A DNA stretch of 17,702 nucleotides from contig JAHIZN010000441.1 of NCBI GenBank assembly GCA_018814245.1, positions 1-17,702 of the forward strand, in the 5' to 3' direction. How positions within the stretch are numbered: position 1 is the stretch's first letter; the number at the start of each line of letters is the position of its first letter. The notes beneath the pieces were generated by a model, which saw only the letters and a program-made list of their open reading frames with translations, searched no databases and was not told the DNA's origin. Source of the stretch: a bacterium. Lineage in GTDB: Bacteria > UBA9089 > CG2-30-40-21. The translations under genes were made by a program, and so were the position numbers. Positions 1 to 6,207 of the stretch are shown here, one piece after another.

Positions 1-13
1 ACAACTTATCCCA

Positions 14-151
14 TTAGGAATGATAATCCTGTAATCTTCCCTTCGATTTTAAGGCATTGATTATATTATTATCCCCATATCTCATGTCATATCTCCATAT
101 CCCCCTTCTTACACTTTTAATGTTATAGCCTGAACGATTACCTTTTTTCAT
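14..151 (-). CDS. Short hypothetical ORF, 45 codons, doubtful
   Basis: This minus-strand frame starts at ATG (149-151) behind a purine-rich AAGGGGGG (153-160) and ends at TAA (14-16). The product starts MKKGNRSGY and is basic, with no hydrophobic segment and no family I recognise. The first residues look like the cytoplasmic start of a type IV prepilin, but the GFTLIE-type continuation is missing. The middle is built from repeated gatatg-like units, which suggests repeat DNA rather than selected coding sequence. A sigma-54-like motif lies just upstream, but its predicted start of transcription falls next to the ATG, leaving the ribosome site outside the transcript. It could be a truncated gene or chance. 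Confidence 0.2.
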   Translation of the reverse strand: MKKGNRSGYNIKSVRRGIWRYDMRYGDNNIINALKSKGRLQDYHS

Positions 152-162
152 ACCCCCCTTCT

Positions 163-178
163 TGCAAAAATCATGCCA
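163..178 (-). promoter_or_regulatory. Sigma-54 (-24/-12) promoter-like motif
   Basis: Read on the minus strand the sequence is TGGCATGATTTTTGCA. It fits the sigma-54 consensus TGGCAyr-N4-TTGCw, with GG at -25/-24 (177-176) and GC at -13/-12 (165-164). The predicted start site is near 152. No activator gene is visible, and the only downstream frame is the doubtful ORF at 14-151. Confidence 0.35.
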
Positions 179-360
179 GTTTTTATTGCCAAAATCATCT
201 CAAATTTGTGTGTCCCATTGTTCCCAACCTATTTATTTGAAACAAGATTATAGTTGTGTGGAAGCTATTAAGGAGGACAGAAAGTAATAGATTTTACAAC
301 ATATGGTTTTTTCCCGCACATGACCTAACTTTTAACTGCTCTTTGGCTTTTGATTATCAA

Positions 361-381
361 GGAAAAAATATTATTTTTTCC
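361..381. other. AT-rich hairpin before the nrdR promoter
   Basis: Perfect 8-bp arms ggaaaaaa (361-368) and ttttttcc (374-381) around a 5-nt loop, ending one base before the -35 box. It is too weak and lacks a U-tract for a confident terminator. It could act as an UP-like or protein-binding element. Confidence 0.3.
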
Positions 382-410
382 TTGACAAATACATAGAGTT
401 GTAGTACAAT
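382..410 (+). promoter_or_regulatory. Sigma-70 promoter of nrdR
   Basis: TTGACA (382-387) matches the -35 consensus exactly and TACAAT (405-410) matches the -10 at five of six positions. The spacer is exactly 17 bp. The start of transcription should be near 417, about 27 bases before the nrdR ATG. The spacer overlaps the first NrdR-box-like site, a good geometry for repression. Confidence 0.85.
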
Positions 411-435
411 TTGTAAACAACACAAGATATTGAGG
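389..435 (+). promoter_or_regulatory. Candidate NrdR box pair (389-404 and 420-435)
   Basis: The downstream site ACACAAGATATTGAGG (420-435) matches 13 of 16 positions of the NrdR box consensus acaCwAtATaTwGtgt. The upstream site ATACATAGAGTTGTAG (389-404) is weaker, about 9 of 16, but keeps the outer aCA and TTGT. Their starts are 31 bp apart, close to three helical turns, the usual spacing of paired NrdR boxes. The upstream site fills the promoter spacer and the downstream one lies just after the predicted transcription start. I infer autoregulation by NrdR. Confidence 0.5.
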
Positions 436-443
436 GATACACA

Positions 444-902
444 ATGAAATGTCCTTTTTGCGAACATATTGAAGATAAGGTAATGGATTCCCGGGAGATA
501 GGGGATTGTGCGATTATCAGGCGAAGAAGGGAATGCCTTAAGTGTAGCAAAAGGTTTACTACCTATGAACGAATAGAGAAGATACCCTATGTGGTTATCA
601 AAAAGGATGGTCGTCGAGAACCATTTGACAGGAACAAGATGGTTGGTGGGCTTCTTAAGGCTTGTGCCAAGCGACCTGTAGAGATAGAGATTATAGAAAA
701 AATTGTGGATGATGTAGAAAATGATCTGCAAAACAATGTATCTAAGGAAATAGATGCATCGATGCTTGGTGAGATAGTGATGAAAAATCTCTGGCAGCTT
801 GACAAGGTGGCTTATTTAAGATTTGTTTCTGTTCATCGTCATTATGAAAACATAGAAGATTTTATCAAAGAGGCAAACCAGATAAAGGCAAGGGAAGAAT
901 AA
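444..902 (+). CDS. nrdR: Transcriptional repressor NrdR
   Basis: NrdR is a nucleotide-sensing repressor of ribonucleotide reductase genes. The 152-residue product has the family length and order: an N-terminal zinc ribbon with C3, C6, C31 and C34, the basic RRRRE segment, then an ATP-cone from about residue 48 to 138 (VVIKKDGRREPFDRNKM). The conserved RFxSVHRHY segment lies near the end. The ATP-cone binds ATP or dATP and tunes DNA binding. The ATG follows a weak purine-rich site (tgaggga, 431-437). The gene has its own promoter with box-like operators, and a class III reductase gene lies 1.2 kb downstream in the same direction, so that gene is its likely target. Identification is secure. Confidence 0.97.
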   Translation: MKCPFCEHIEDKVMDSREIGDCAIIRRRRECLKCSKRFTTYERIEKIPYVVIKKDGRREPFDRNKMVGGLLKACAKRPVEIEIIEKIVDDVENDLQNNVSKEIDASMLGEIVMKNLWQLDKVAYLRFVSVHRHYENIEDFIKEANQIKAREE

Positions 903-910
903 AATTATGA

Positions 911-1217
911 ATTATGAATTAAAAATTAGTGAGGTAAGCCGAATAAAAGTAAGGGAAGGAAAAAAATAGCTGTCTATACCAAGGTGCATTCAAAAGATAA
1001 CAAAGCGGCAAGACGGCAGCGAATCGGGTGATAATTAGTGTCGTTTGAATGCGGCTTGGTATCAGATCAGCTTTCATAGGCTAAAGGCTGAAGGCTAAGA
1101 ACCAATAGCTGCCATCCTTCAGTCATCAGGCAGCAGCAAGAATTAAAAATTCAGGAGTCAGAATTCAGAAATATCTAAATAGTTACAATCTTTAATCCTT
1201 AATTTTTAATTCATAAT
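911..1217. repeat. 18-bp perfect inverted repeat flanking the gap
   Basis: attatgaattaaaaatta at 911-928 is the exact reverse complement of 1200-1217. The left copy carries an extra partial tandem unit (ttatgaattatgaatt). The arms are 271 bp apart and enclose the other repeats of this gap. Confidence 0.75.
976..1062. repeat. MITE-like hairpin element, 87 bp
   Basis: ataccaaggtgcattcaaa (976-994) pairs with tttgaatgcggcttggtat (1044-1062), 17 of 19 positions complementary. The interior is more GC-rich than the surroundings (gcggcaagacggcagcg). Nonautonomous terminal-inverted-repeat elements look like this. No target duplication is clear. Confidence 0.5.
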
Positions 1218-1289
1218 TTTATCTACAAAGACTCTGCACGAAACCATAACTCGTGTTTTTACATATAGAAGCTGGGTGGAGAATTTAAC

Positions 1290-2072
1290 ATGACTCTTAC
1301 GATTTCGCTAAGGGTGCCTGATGGAATAGTCATGGCATCTGACAGTTTATTGACTATTCAGACACAATTACCGCCAAAAGAGGAGTTTGTACGATGTCCC
1401 AAATGTGAGGGCAGAATTCCATATGCTCGCATAGCTCCTTCGCCTCCTGTGCCTGTTTCTATCTCACCTAATGGACAAAAGCTCTTTTGTCTTGGAGAGA
1501 GTGTAGGCATATCAAGTTTTGGTATTGGGTTTTTAACCGGAAGAACGATTGAGAGTCATATCAGAGAGTTTGAAAAGGTATCTGTTTATGGTAATGAGAA
1601 TATTGAACAGATTTCTAATAAACTTGAAGAATATTTTCGAATAGAATTAACCAAAGAGGTTGGCGATTTGGCTAACATTCCAGAGAATGAATCTCCAGTT
1701 GGATTTCAAGTGGCAGGATATGATAATGATGTTAGTATCGGCAAGACATTTTTGGTTAAGATAGGCAAACGATCCGAGACTGAACCCCTCCATACAAAGG
1801 GTTATGGTTGCACCTTTGGTGGGGATGGAAGGGTTATACAAAAGCTCTGGAAAGAAGATCCGTATATTCCCATTGCCATGCCAAATTTTCACCTTTTAAC
1901 ATTACAGGATGCAATAGATTACGCTATTTTTCTGATGCAAACAACGATTCAGTTTCAGCGGTTTGCAACAATGATACCTACCTGCGGAGGAGATATTGAT
2001 ATTGCTGTTATCACTCATCAGGAGGGGTTTATGTGGATTGAGAGAAAGGAACTGGTAGGGGTTTATAGATAG
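1290..2072 (+). CDS. Proteasome-like Ntn-hydrolase family protein
   Basis: The 260-residue product starts MTLTISLRVPDGIVMASDS. This resembles the start of proteasome beta / HslV-type Ntn-hydrolases, where a threonine exposed by Met removal is the nucleophile; T2 would play that part here. The DGIVMASDS segment fits the conserved strand and Asp, and K64 in GQKLFCLGE is a candidate for the catalytic lysine. Between them is an insertion with a CxxC pair (C36, C39) and proline-rich sequence, which could bind metal. There is no signal peptide, so it should be cytoplasmic. A GGTGGAG site sits 9 bases before the ATG. It ends 24 bases before nrdD and is probably co-transcribed with it. Substrate and function are unknown. 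Confidence 0.6.
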   Translation: MTLTISLRVPDGIVMASDSLLTIQTQLPPKEEFVRCPKCEGRIPYARIAPSPPVPVSISPNGQKLFCLGESVGISSFGIGFLTGRTIESHIREFEKVSVYGNENIEQISNKLEEYFRIELTKEVGDLANIPENESPVGFQVAGYDNDVSIGKTFLVKIGKRSETEPLHTKGYGCTFGGDGRVIQKLWKEDPYIPIAMPNFHLLTLQDAIDYAIFLMQTTIQFQRFATMIPTCGGDIDIAVITHQEGFMWIERKELVGVYR

Positions 2073-2096
2073 GGGATAAACTGGGAGGGATTTTTG

Positions 2097-4460
2097 ATGT
2101 TTAAGCTCATTCAGAAGCGGGATGGCAGGATAGTGTCCTTTGATAAGTCAAAGATAGTCGATGCTATCTTTAAGGCAGCTCAAAGGGTTGGTGGTGAGGA
2201 TAGAAAACTGGCAGATGATCTGGCTGATGTTGTCATTGTCTATCTTGGAGAAAAATTTACCTCAGAGCATATCCTGCATATTGAAGAGATTCAGGATGCA
2301 GTAGAAAAGATATTGGTTGAGACAGGTCATGCAAAGACTGCAAAGGAATATATACTTTATCGGGATTCCAGAAATAGGATCAGACGGGCAACTCAGTCTG
2401 CACCAAAAGAAACAACAGATTATGCCTTGTTTGTAAGAAGCTCACAGGATGACATTGTTCAGTGGGATAGGATGAAGATCATTGATGCACTTATCAGGGA
2501 GGCTGATGTTGAGCCAGAAATAGCAGAAAAGATAAGTCGCGAGGTAGAACAACAGATAAAAAACTGGGATGTACAGATTTTGACTGCCCCACTTATTCGG
2601 GAGATGGTGGATGTTAAGTTGATTGAATACGGGCTTGAGAGGGCAAGACGGGTTCATACCAGATTGGGTCTTCCTTTAAGGGATGTAGGAAGAGTTATTA
2701 TTTACAAGAATAAGGAAAATGCTAATATTCCTCATAACCCTGAAGCAACAAATCTAACCTTAGCTGAGACAATAAAAAAGGAATATGCCTTGTTAGAGGT
2801 TTTTTCTCAGGATGTAGCTGATGCCCATATTTGTGGTGATTTTCATCTTCATGATTTGGGGATGATAGATAGACCTTACTGTTCAGGACAGTCACTGGAA
2901 TATGTAAAAAAATATGGCTTGGATCTGACTAATGCCCTTTCTGTTGCCAAACCGGCAAAGCATCCAGAAACATTATTAGCACATATGGTTAAGTATTCAG
3001 CAGCATTGCAGGGACACTTTGCAGGAGCAATAGGGTGGGATGCTGTCAATCTCTTCTTTGCTCCATTCCTTGTAGGGCTGTCTGACAGGGATATGCATCA
3101 ATTGGCTCAAATGTTGATATTTGAGTACTCTCAACAGAGTGTGGCACGAGGTGGACAAGCAATATTTTCTGACATCAATCTCTACTGGGAGGTGCCCAAA
3201 CACTTTGAAAATGTTGAGGCAATTGGTCCTGGCGGGCAGTATACAGGAAAAACATATTCAGAATATATCAAAGAGGCTCAGCAATTTGTTTGGGCACTAT
3301 TTGATGTTTATAAGGAAGGGGATGGGAGTGGTCGTCCATTTTTCTTTCCAAAGCCGTTGCTTCATATTACAGAAAAATTCTTTAAGACACCTGGTCATGA
3401 GGAGTTCTTACTCCATGCCTGTGATGTGGCAAGTTCCATGGGGAATACATACTTTGTTTTTGATCGGGGTGAGACAGCAAAGATTTCAGAATGCTGTCGT
3501 TTGAGCTTTAAGCTTGAGGCATCAGACATTGAGGATGCAAAGCATCCATGGAAGATGAGATATACAGCCCTTCAAAATATTACCCTGAATCTTCCAAGGG
3601 CAGCCTATGCAGCCAACTGGGATGAAGCCAAGTTGTTTAAGAAACTTGAGGATTTATTGACCATGTCTGCTAAGGCTCATATGCAGAAAAGGTCTTTTAT
3701 TGAGAGCCTGCTCAGCCTTGGTCATGAAGGGTGTCTTTCTTTATTGACCATGGAAAAAGAGGGTGAGCCATATCTTAGGATGCATCGGGCAACCTATTTA
3801 ATAGGTTTGCTGGGGTTGAATGAAATGGTTCAATTCCATACAGGGTTTCAGCTGCATGAATCTGAGGAGGCACTAAAATTTGGATTAAGGGTAATAGCAC
3901 ACCTCCATCTTTTCTGCAAAAAGCTCTCAGAGGAATATGGGATGCGGTTTGTTTTGGAGCAAACACCGGCAGAATCTACTGCCTATCGTTTTGCTAAATT
4001 AGATGTAGAGCATTATCATGAACAGGCAGTAAATGTAGTCAAGGGAAGCATAGAAAATAATGAAATATACTATACAAACTCTACTTATTTGAATATTGCA
4101 GAGGCAACAAACCCTATTGATCGAGTAAAAAAGGAAGGAATATTTCATAATCTGATTGAGGCTGGGGCATTGACCCATGTGTGGCTGGGTGAATCTCAAC
4201 CATCACCTGAATCAGTAGCTAACTTTGTGAAAAAGGTGTTTCGTAATACACAAAATGCTCAGATTGCATTTTCTCCGGAGTTTACCGTTTGCAATATCTG
4301 TAACAAGGTTGTCAGGGGATTAAAGGATCATTGTTCGTTTTGTGGAGATACAAATGTTGAAGGAATTACCCGGGTAACAGGATATTTCTCTAAGGTATCT
4401 GGTTGGAATAAGGGTAAGGTAGCGGAATTGCATGATAGATACAGGAGTGGATTGGAGTAA
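2097..4460 (+). CDS. nrdD: Anaerobic ribonucleoside-triphosphate reductase (class III)
   Basis: This glycyl-radical enzyme reduces ribonucleotides to deoxyribonucleotides without oxygen. I take ATG 2097 (787 residues), 8 bases after GGGAGG; the adjacent TTG at 2094 is less likely. An ATP-cone (about 3-95) is followed by a second ATP-cone-like segment (about 107-187), making it longer than many NrdDs. The catalytic barrel carries a C466-C467 pair, where the thiyl-radical cysteine is expected. A C-terminal zinc site has C732, C735, C746 and C749, and G762 in RVTGYFS is the glycyl radical site. A radical-SAM activase (NrdG) is needed but is not in this window. Upstream nrdR and the downstream redoxin support the assignment. 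Confidence 0.97.
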   Translation: MFKLIQKRDGRIVSFDKSKIVDAIFKAAQRVGGEDRKLADDLADVVIVYLGEKFTSEHILHIEEIQDAVEKILVETGHAKTAKEYILYRDSRNRIRRATQSAPKETTDYALFVRSSQDDIVQWDRMKIIDALIREADVEPEIAEKISREVEQQIKNWDVQILTAPLIREMVDVKLIEYGLERARRVHTRLGLPLRDVGRVIIYKNKENANIPHNPEATNLTLAETIKKEYALLEVFSQDVADAHICGDFHLHDLGMIDRPYCSGQSLEYVKKYGLDLTNALSVAKPAKHPETLLAHMVKYSAALQGHFAGAIGWDAVNLFFAPFLVGLSDRDMHQLAQMLIFEYSQQSVARGGQAIFSDINLYWEVPKHFENVEAIGPGGQYTGKTYSEYIKEAQQFVWALFDVYKEGDGSGRPFFFPKPLLHITEKFFKTPGHEEFLLHACDVASSMGNTYFVFDRGETAKISECCRLSFKLEASDIEDAKHPWKMRYTALQNITLNLPRAAYAANWDEAKLFKKLEDLLTMSAKAHMQKRSFIESLLSLGHEGCLSLLTMEKEGEPYLRMHRATYLIGLLGLNEMVQFHTGFQLHESEEALKFGLRVIAHLHLFCKKLSEEYGMRFVLEQTPAESTAYRFAKLDVEHYHEQAVNVVKGSIENNEIYYTNSTYLNIAEATNPIDRVKKEGIFHNLIEAGALTHVWLGESQPSPESVANFVKKVFRNTQNAQIAFSPEFTVCNICNKVVRGLKDHCSFCGDTNVEGITRVTGYFSKVSGWNKGKVAELHDRYRSGLE

Positions 4461-4496
4461 GGGTAAGCGTTCAGCTGCTGGAGGAAGCACTATCGT

Positions 4497-4577
4497 GAAT
4501 CGCGAATCTCGGATTGGAAATTGTGGATTGTGAATCTGTTTCATTTCTGCAGATTCGCAATTCGAGATTCGCGATTC
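4497..4577. repeat. Long imperfect palindrome between nrdD and the redoxin gene
   Basis: gaatcgcgaatctcggattg (4497-4516) pairs with 4558-4577 at 19 of 20 positions. Inside, aatctg (4533-4538) pairs with cagatt (4550-4555). It would form a long RNA or DNA hairpin in the 172-base gap. There is no U-tract after it, so it is more likely a dispersed repeat or an mRNA-stabilising hairpin than a terminator. Confidence 0.65.
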
Positions 4578-4632
4578 GAGATTCAAAGGGTATTCAAAAT
4601 CAATAGATATAGAATCTGGGAGGGGAAAACTT

Positions 4633-4932
4633 ATGGAGTTTAAGGTATTTGGGACAAAGGAATGCAGTGGGTGCAAGACAAGCATGAAGCAGCTTGATTT
4701 TTACCTGAAGAGATGGGAGATTAGTGATCAGGTGAGCTTATGTTTTTATGACATGGAAACAGTCGAAGGGCTTGCTGAAGGTGCATATCATGAGGTAGTA
4801 AAGATTCCTACAACGATTCTCATGAATACTGTCAGTCCCTTGGCAAGATGGGAGGGTATTGTTCCGCCTGCAGATGATGTGAAATCCTATCTTGGGGATA
4901 CAATCATGGAAAGAAGTGAAAAAGCAGCATAA
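4633..4932 (+). CDS. Thioredoxin-fold redoxin, candidate NrdD reductant
   Basis: This 99-residue cytoplasmic protein has a thioredoxin/glutaredoxin-type fold: a first strand (FKVFGT), the redox motif C11-S-G-C14, and the cis-proline P59 in VKIPTTILM, followed by a strand and a final helix. It lacks a signal peptide. A GGGAGGGG site sits 7 bases before the ATG. It is the next gene after nrdD in the same direction. Some class III reductases use formate, whereas others are reduced by thioredoxin or NrdH/glutaredoxin-like proteins, and such redoxins are often encoded beside nrdD. I infer the second type here. It could also be a general redoxin. The fold is fairly certain and the partner is inferred. 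Confidence 0.75.
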   Translation: MEFKVFGTKECSGCKTSMKQLDFYLKRWEISDQVSLCFYDMETVEGLAEGAYHEVVKIPTTILMNTVSPLARWEGIVPPADDVKSYLGDTIMERSEKAA

Positions 4933-5021
4933 GACTCACCACTTGTAAGCGTTCAGCTTTTCAAGCAGTCACCCTTTGTCCCCGCCAGCGAGGGATGCAA
5001 GGCATTATGGCATAAAAGTCA

Positions 5022-5058
5022 GAATTCATCAATTGTCAATTGTTAAATTGATGAATTC
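5022..5058. repeat. Perfect inverted repeat, 13-bp arms
   Basis: gaattcatcaatt (5022-5034) pairs exactly with aattgatgaattc (5046-5058) around an 11-nt loop that itself contains caattg. No U-tract follows, so I do not call it a terminator. Confidence 0.75.
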
Positions 5059-5333
5059 AGGCAGCACTTCTGGCACAAGGTAAGCGTTCAGCGATTAGCC
5101 TTCAGCCTTTATAAAGGCATCATGACATAAAAAGCATGGAGGTGTAAAGTTAGGGAAGCTTTCTTCTGCCTTGATGTTATGGTTTTTTGCTGACTACTGA
5201 TAGCTGAACGCTTACGGTTAGTGGATAGTAGGTAACACACGAAACATGGGTAATTCCTCAGTTATCAGTAGTAATAGTCGCAGGCTTTAGCCTGCGTAAC
5301 ACAACTTTGTTGTAACAAAATCGAAAAAACTCC

Positions 5334-5362
5334 TTGACTTTTTTCTAAAAATGTGGTATACT
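5334..5362 (+). promoter_or_regulatory. Strong sigma-70 promoter with extended -10
   Basis: TTGACT (5334-5339) and TATACT (5357-5362) are separated by exactly 17 bp, with TGG just before the -10 as an extended -10. Each hexamer matches consensus at five of six positions. It is followed by AAAGGAG (5386-5392) and an ATG at 5397, but only a 25-codon frame follows. Confidence 0.75.
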
Positions 5363-5396
5363 TAATTTTAATTCAATCCTACCCAAAGGAGAAAAA

Positions 5397-5474
5397 ATGA
5401 AAAATGTCTCAAATCAATTATCAATTATCAATTATCAATTATCAATTACCAATTACCCTGTATCTGTGATCTAA
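5397..5474 (+). pseudogene. 25-codon frame over a heptamer array, likely gene debris
   Basis: The ATG has a good ribosome site (AAAGGAG, 5386-5392) and a strong promoter, yet the frame is mostly translated heptamer repeat (MKNVSNQLSIINYQ and so on) and stops at TAA 5472-5474. It looks like the start of a gene whose body was lost or replaced by repeat DNA. A genuine leader peptide is possible but nothing else supports it. Confidence 0.35.
5413..5454. repeat. Tandem heptamer array (atcaatt)
   Basis: Five exact atcaatt units (5413-5447) are followed by one variant, accaatt (5448-5454). Such an array can expand or contract by slippage. It lies directly after the start codon of the 25-codon frame, so unit number changes its reading frame. 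Confidence 0.85.
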
Positions 5475-5537
5475 GTCTTCGAGGCTTAGACACTTGCAGT
5501 AACGCAACAGCGATTTTAAGCTTGCCTTGCTTTTTCA

Positions 5538-5684
5538 TCATTCAATTCTTTCCCCTCTATAAGAATATACCATACCATAATCGTCTATATCTTCATTTAT
5601 TAACAGAATTATATCTCTGGCGGCTTCATCCAATGTAACTTGCCTGTCGAAAAGGTTTGTTTTTCGATAATTCCAACGATTAAA
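5538..5684 (-). pseudogene. Minus-strand 48-codon gene remnant
   Basis: A minus-strand frame opens after a stop (TGA, 5685-5687) and closes at TGA (5538-5540). It has no good start codon. The translation is well-formed, with an amphipathic acidic segment (TLDEAARDIILLINEDIDD) ending MVYSYRGERIE. Composition and codon pattern look like real coding sequence, unlike the nearby repeats. I read it as the 3' end of a lost gene, perhaps a small plasmid- or element-type gene. A TTG start inside it (TLDEA) would give a 31-residue product. I do not recognise the family. Confidence 0.4.
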
Positions 5685-5733
5685 TCAACGAGGGAGCATA
5701 TTCTCTTGTTCTAATTCAAAGGAGGCAAGTAAA

Positions 5734-6207
5734 ATGATTAAAAAATGGGTTAAAAATTTTGGAGTAATGCTTTCAATAGCTGCGATGTTTTTTTCCATTG
5801 TAGCTCCGTCGATAGCAGGAGCCTCTGTTGTAAAGAAAAATGAAATTAACCTTACCCAGTCACAACTTCTTAGCAATGACGAGATGAAAAAAATTGTGGG
5901 TGGGAAAAAGATAGCGAAGCTATTCTGTTATAAGGTTAAGGGTAACATTAAGAATATACCGGCAAATACAACACGGTTATGTGTTAAAGGAACATCATAC
6001 ACTGCAGATAGTACAGTAACATGGTTTATTTGGGATTCAAAAGACCATACTGGAAAATATGAAGTAAGGTATGGCGGACTTTCTCCGATAAAAGCGGTAT
6101 ACATTGAAGCAACGGCTTATGACTCTAATAACTGCAACATTGGCAAGACATATCTATGGTTTGTTACAAACAAATCAGAAAATTCCTATGACCTTGTCTT
6201 TCCGTAA
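5734..6207 (+). CDS. Exported precursor with signal peptide and double-glycine leader
   Basis: This 157-residue protein starts with a Sec-type signal peptide: basic MIKKWVKN, a hydrophobic core at about 10-27, and a likely signal peptidase I site at AGA-S (30/31). Then comes LSNDEMKKIVGG (46-57), a full match to the double-glycine leader consensus LSxxELxxIxGG with L at -12, S at -11, E at -8, I at -4 and GG at -2/-1. Cleavage there would leave a 100-residue mature chain (58-157) starting KKIAKLFCYK, with cysteines at 65, 83 and 134 and beta-type alternation. I do not recognise the mature domain. AAAGGAGG (5718-5725) gives a strong start at ATG 5734. A terminator follows at 6336-6370. A C39 peptidase and export genes downstream make it their probable substrate. 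Confidence 0.8.
   Translation: MIKKWVKNFGVMLSIAAMFFSIVAPSIAGASVVKKNEINLTQSQLLSNDEMKKIVGGKKIAKLFCYKVKGNIKNIPANTTRLCVKGTSYTADSTVTWFIWDSKDHTGKYEVRYGGLSPIKAVYIEATAYDSNNCNIGKTYLWFVTNKSENSYDLVFP

Larger units (their letters stand above)
1..443. other. Intergenic region upstream of nrdR
   Basis: I see no confident gene here. The left part holds a short minus-strand open frame (14-151) preceded by a sigma-54-like motif (163-178). At 272-276 there is an AGGAGG-like purine run on the + strand with no start codon at usable distance. The right end carries an AT-rich hairpin (arms 361-368 and 374-381), the nrdR promoter and the NrdR-box-like sites, each listed separately. Confidence 0.6.
903..1289. other. 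Repeat-filled intergenic region
   Basis: I see no gene. The region is bounded by an 18-bp perfect inverted repeat (911-928 and 1200-1217, attatgaattaaaaatta). Inside are an 87-bp MITE-like hairpin (976-1062), an aaaggctgaaggctaa segment at 1083-1098 that recurs inverted near 5094-5111, and a 16-mer at 1148-1163 that recurs inverted at 17671-17686. The last 50 bases hold the GGTGGAG ribosome binding site (1274-1280) of the next gene. I find no strong promoter. Confidence 0.7.
4463..5215. repeat. Dispersed 13-mer gtaagcgttcagc, four copies
   Basis: Exact copies lie at 4463-4475, 4945-4957 and 5080-5092 on the + strand and at 5203-5215 on the minus strand. Each is in non-coding sequence. The third is followed by gattagccttcagccttt, whose reverse complement recurs at 1083-1098. 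This points to a genome-wide family of short intergenic repeats. Confidence 0.8.
4933..5733. other. Repeat-rich 800-bp intergenic region
   Basis: I see no complete gene. The region holds three copies of the 13-mer gtaagcgttcagc, a perfect 13-bp-arm hairpin (5022-5058), a small hairpin cgcaggc-ttta-gcctgcg (5279-5296), and a strong promoter and ribosome site leading into a heptamer array (5334-5474). A minus-strand gene remnant lies at 5538-5684, and the last 20 bases carry the ribosome binding site of the precursor gene. I find only a poor promoter candidate (TTGTTT 5657-5662, TTAAAT 5680-5685) directly before that gene. Confidence 0.7.

Noticed and set aside
357..731. Minus-strand 124-codon frame opposite nrdR
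   Set aside because: It is antisense to a secure gene and its promoter, with a low-complexity N-terminus and no start signal.
2094..2096. TTG start of nrdD
   Set aside because: The ATG at 2097 is adjacent, has ideal spacing from GGGAGG, and gives the normal NrdD start.
4320..4685. Minus-strand 121-codon frame across the nrdD end and the redoxin start
   Set aside because: It consists of antisense nrdD and redoxin sequence plus the translated palindrome; no family or start signal.
5413..5454. CRISPR-like direct repeats
   Set aside because: The heptamer units are contiguous with no spacers, so this is a simple tandem array.
5685..5876. Minus-strand 63-codon frame opposite the precursor gene
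   Set aside because: It is antisense to the signal peptide and leader of the precursor, has no ribosome site, and its sequence follows from the + strand codons.
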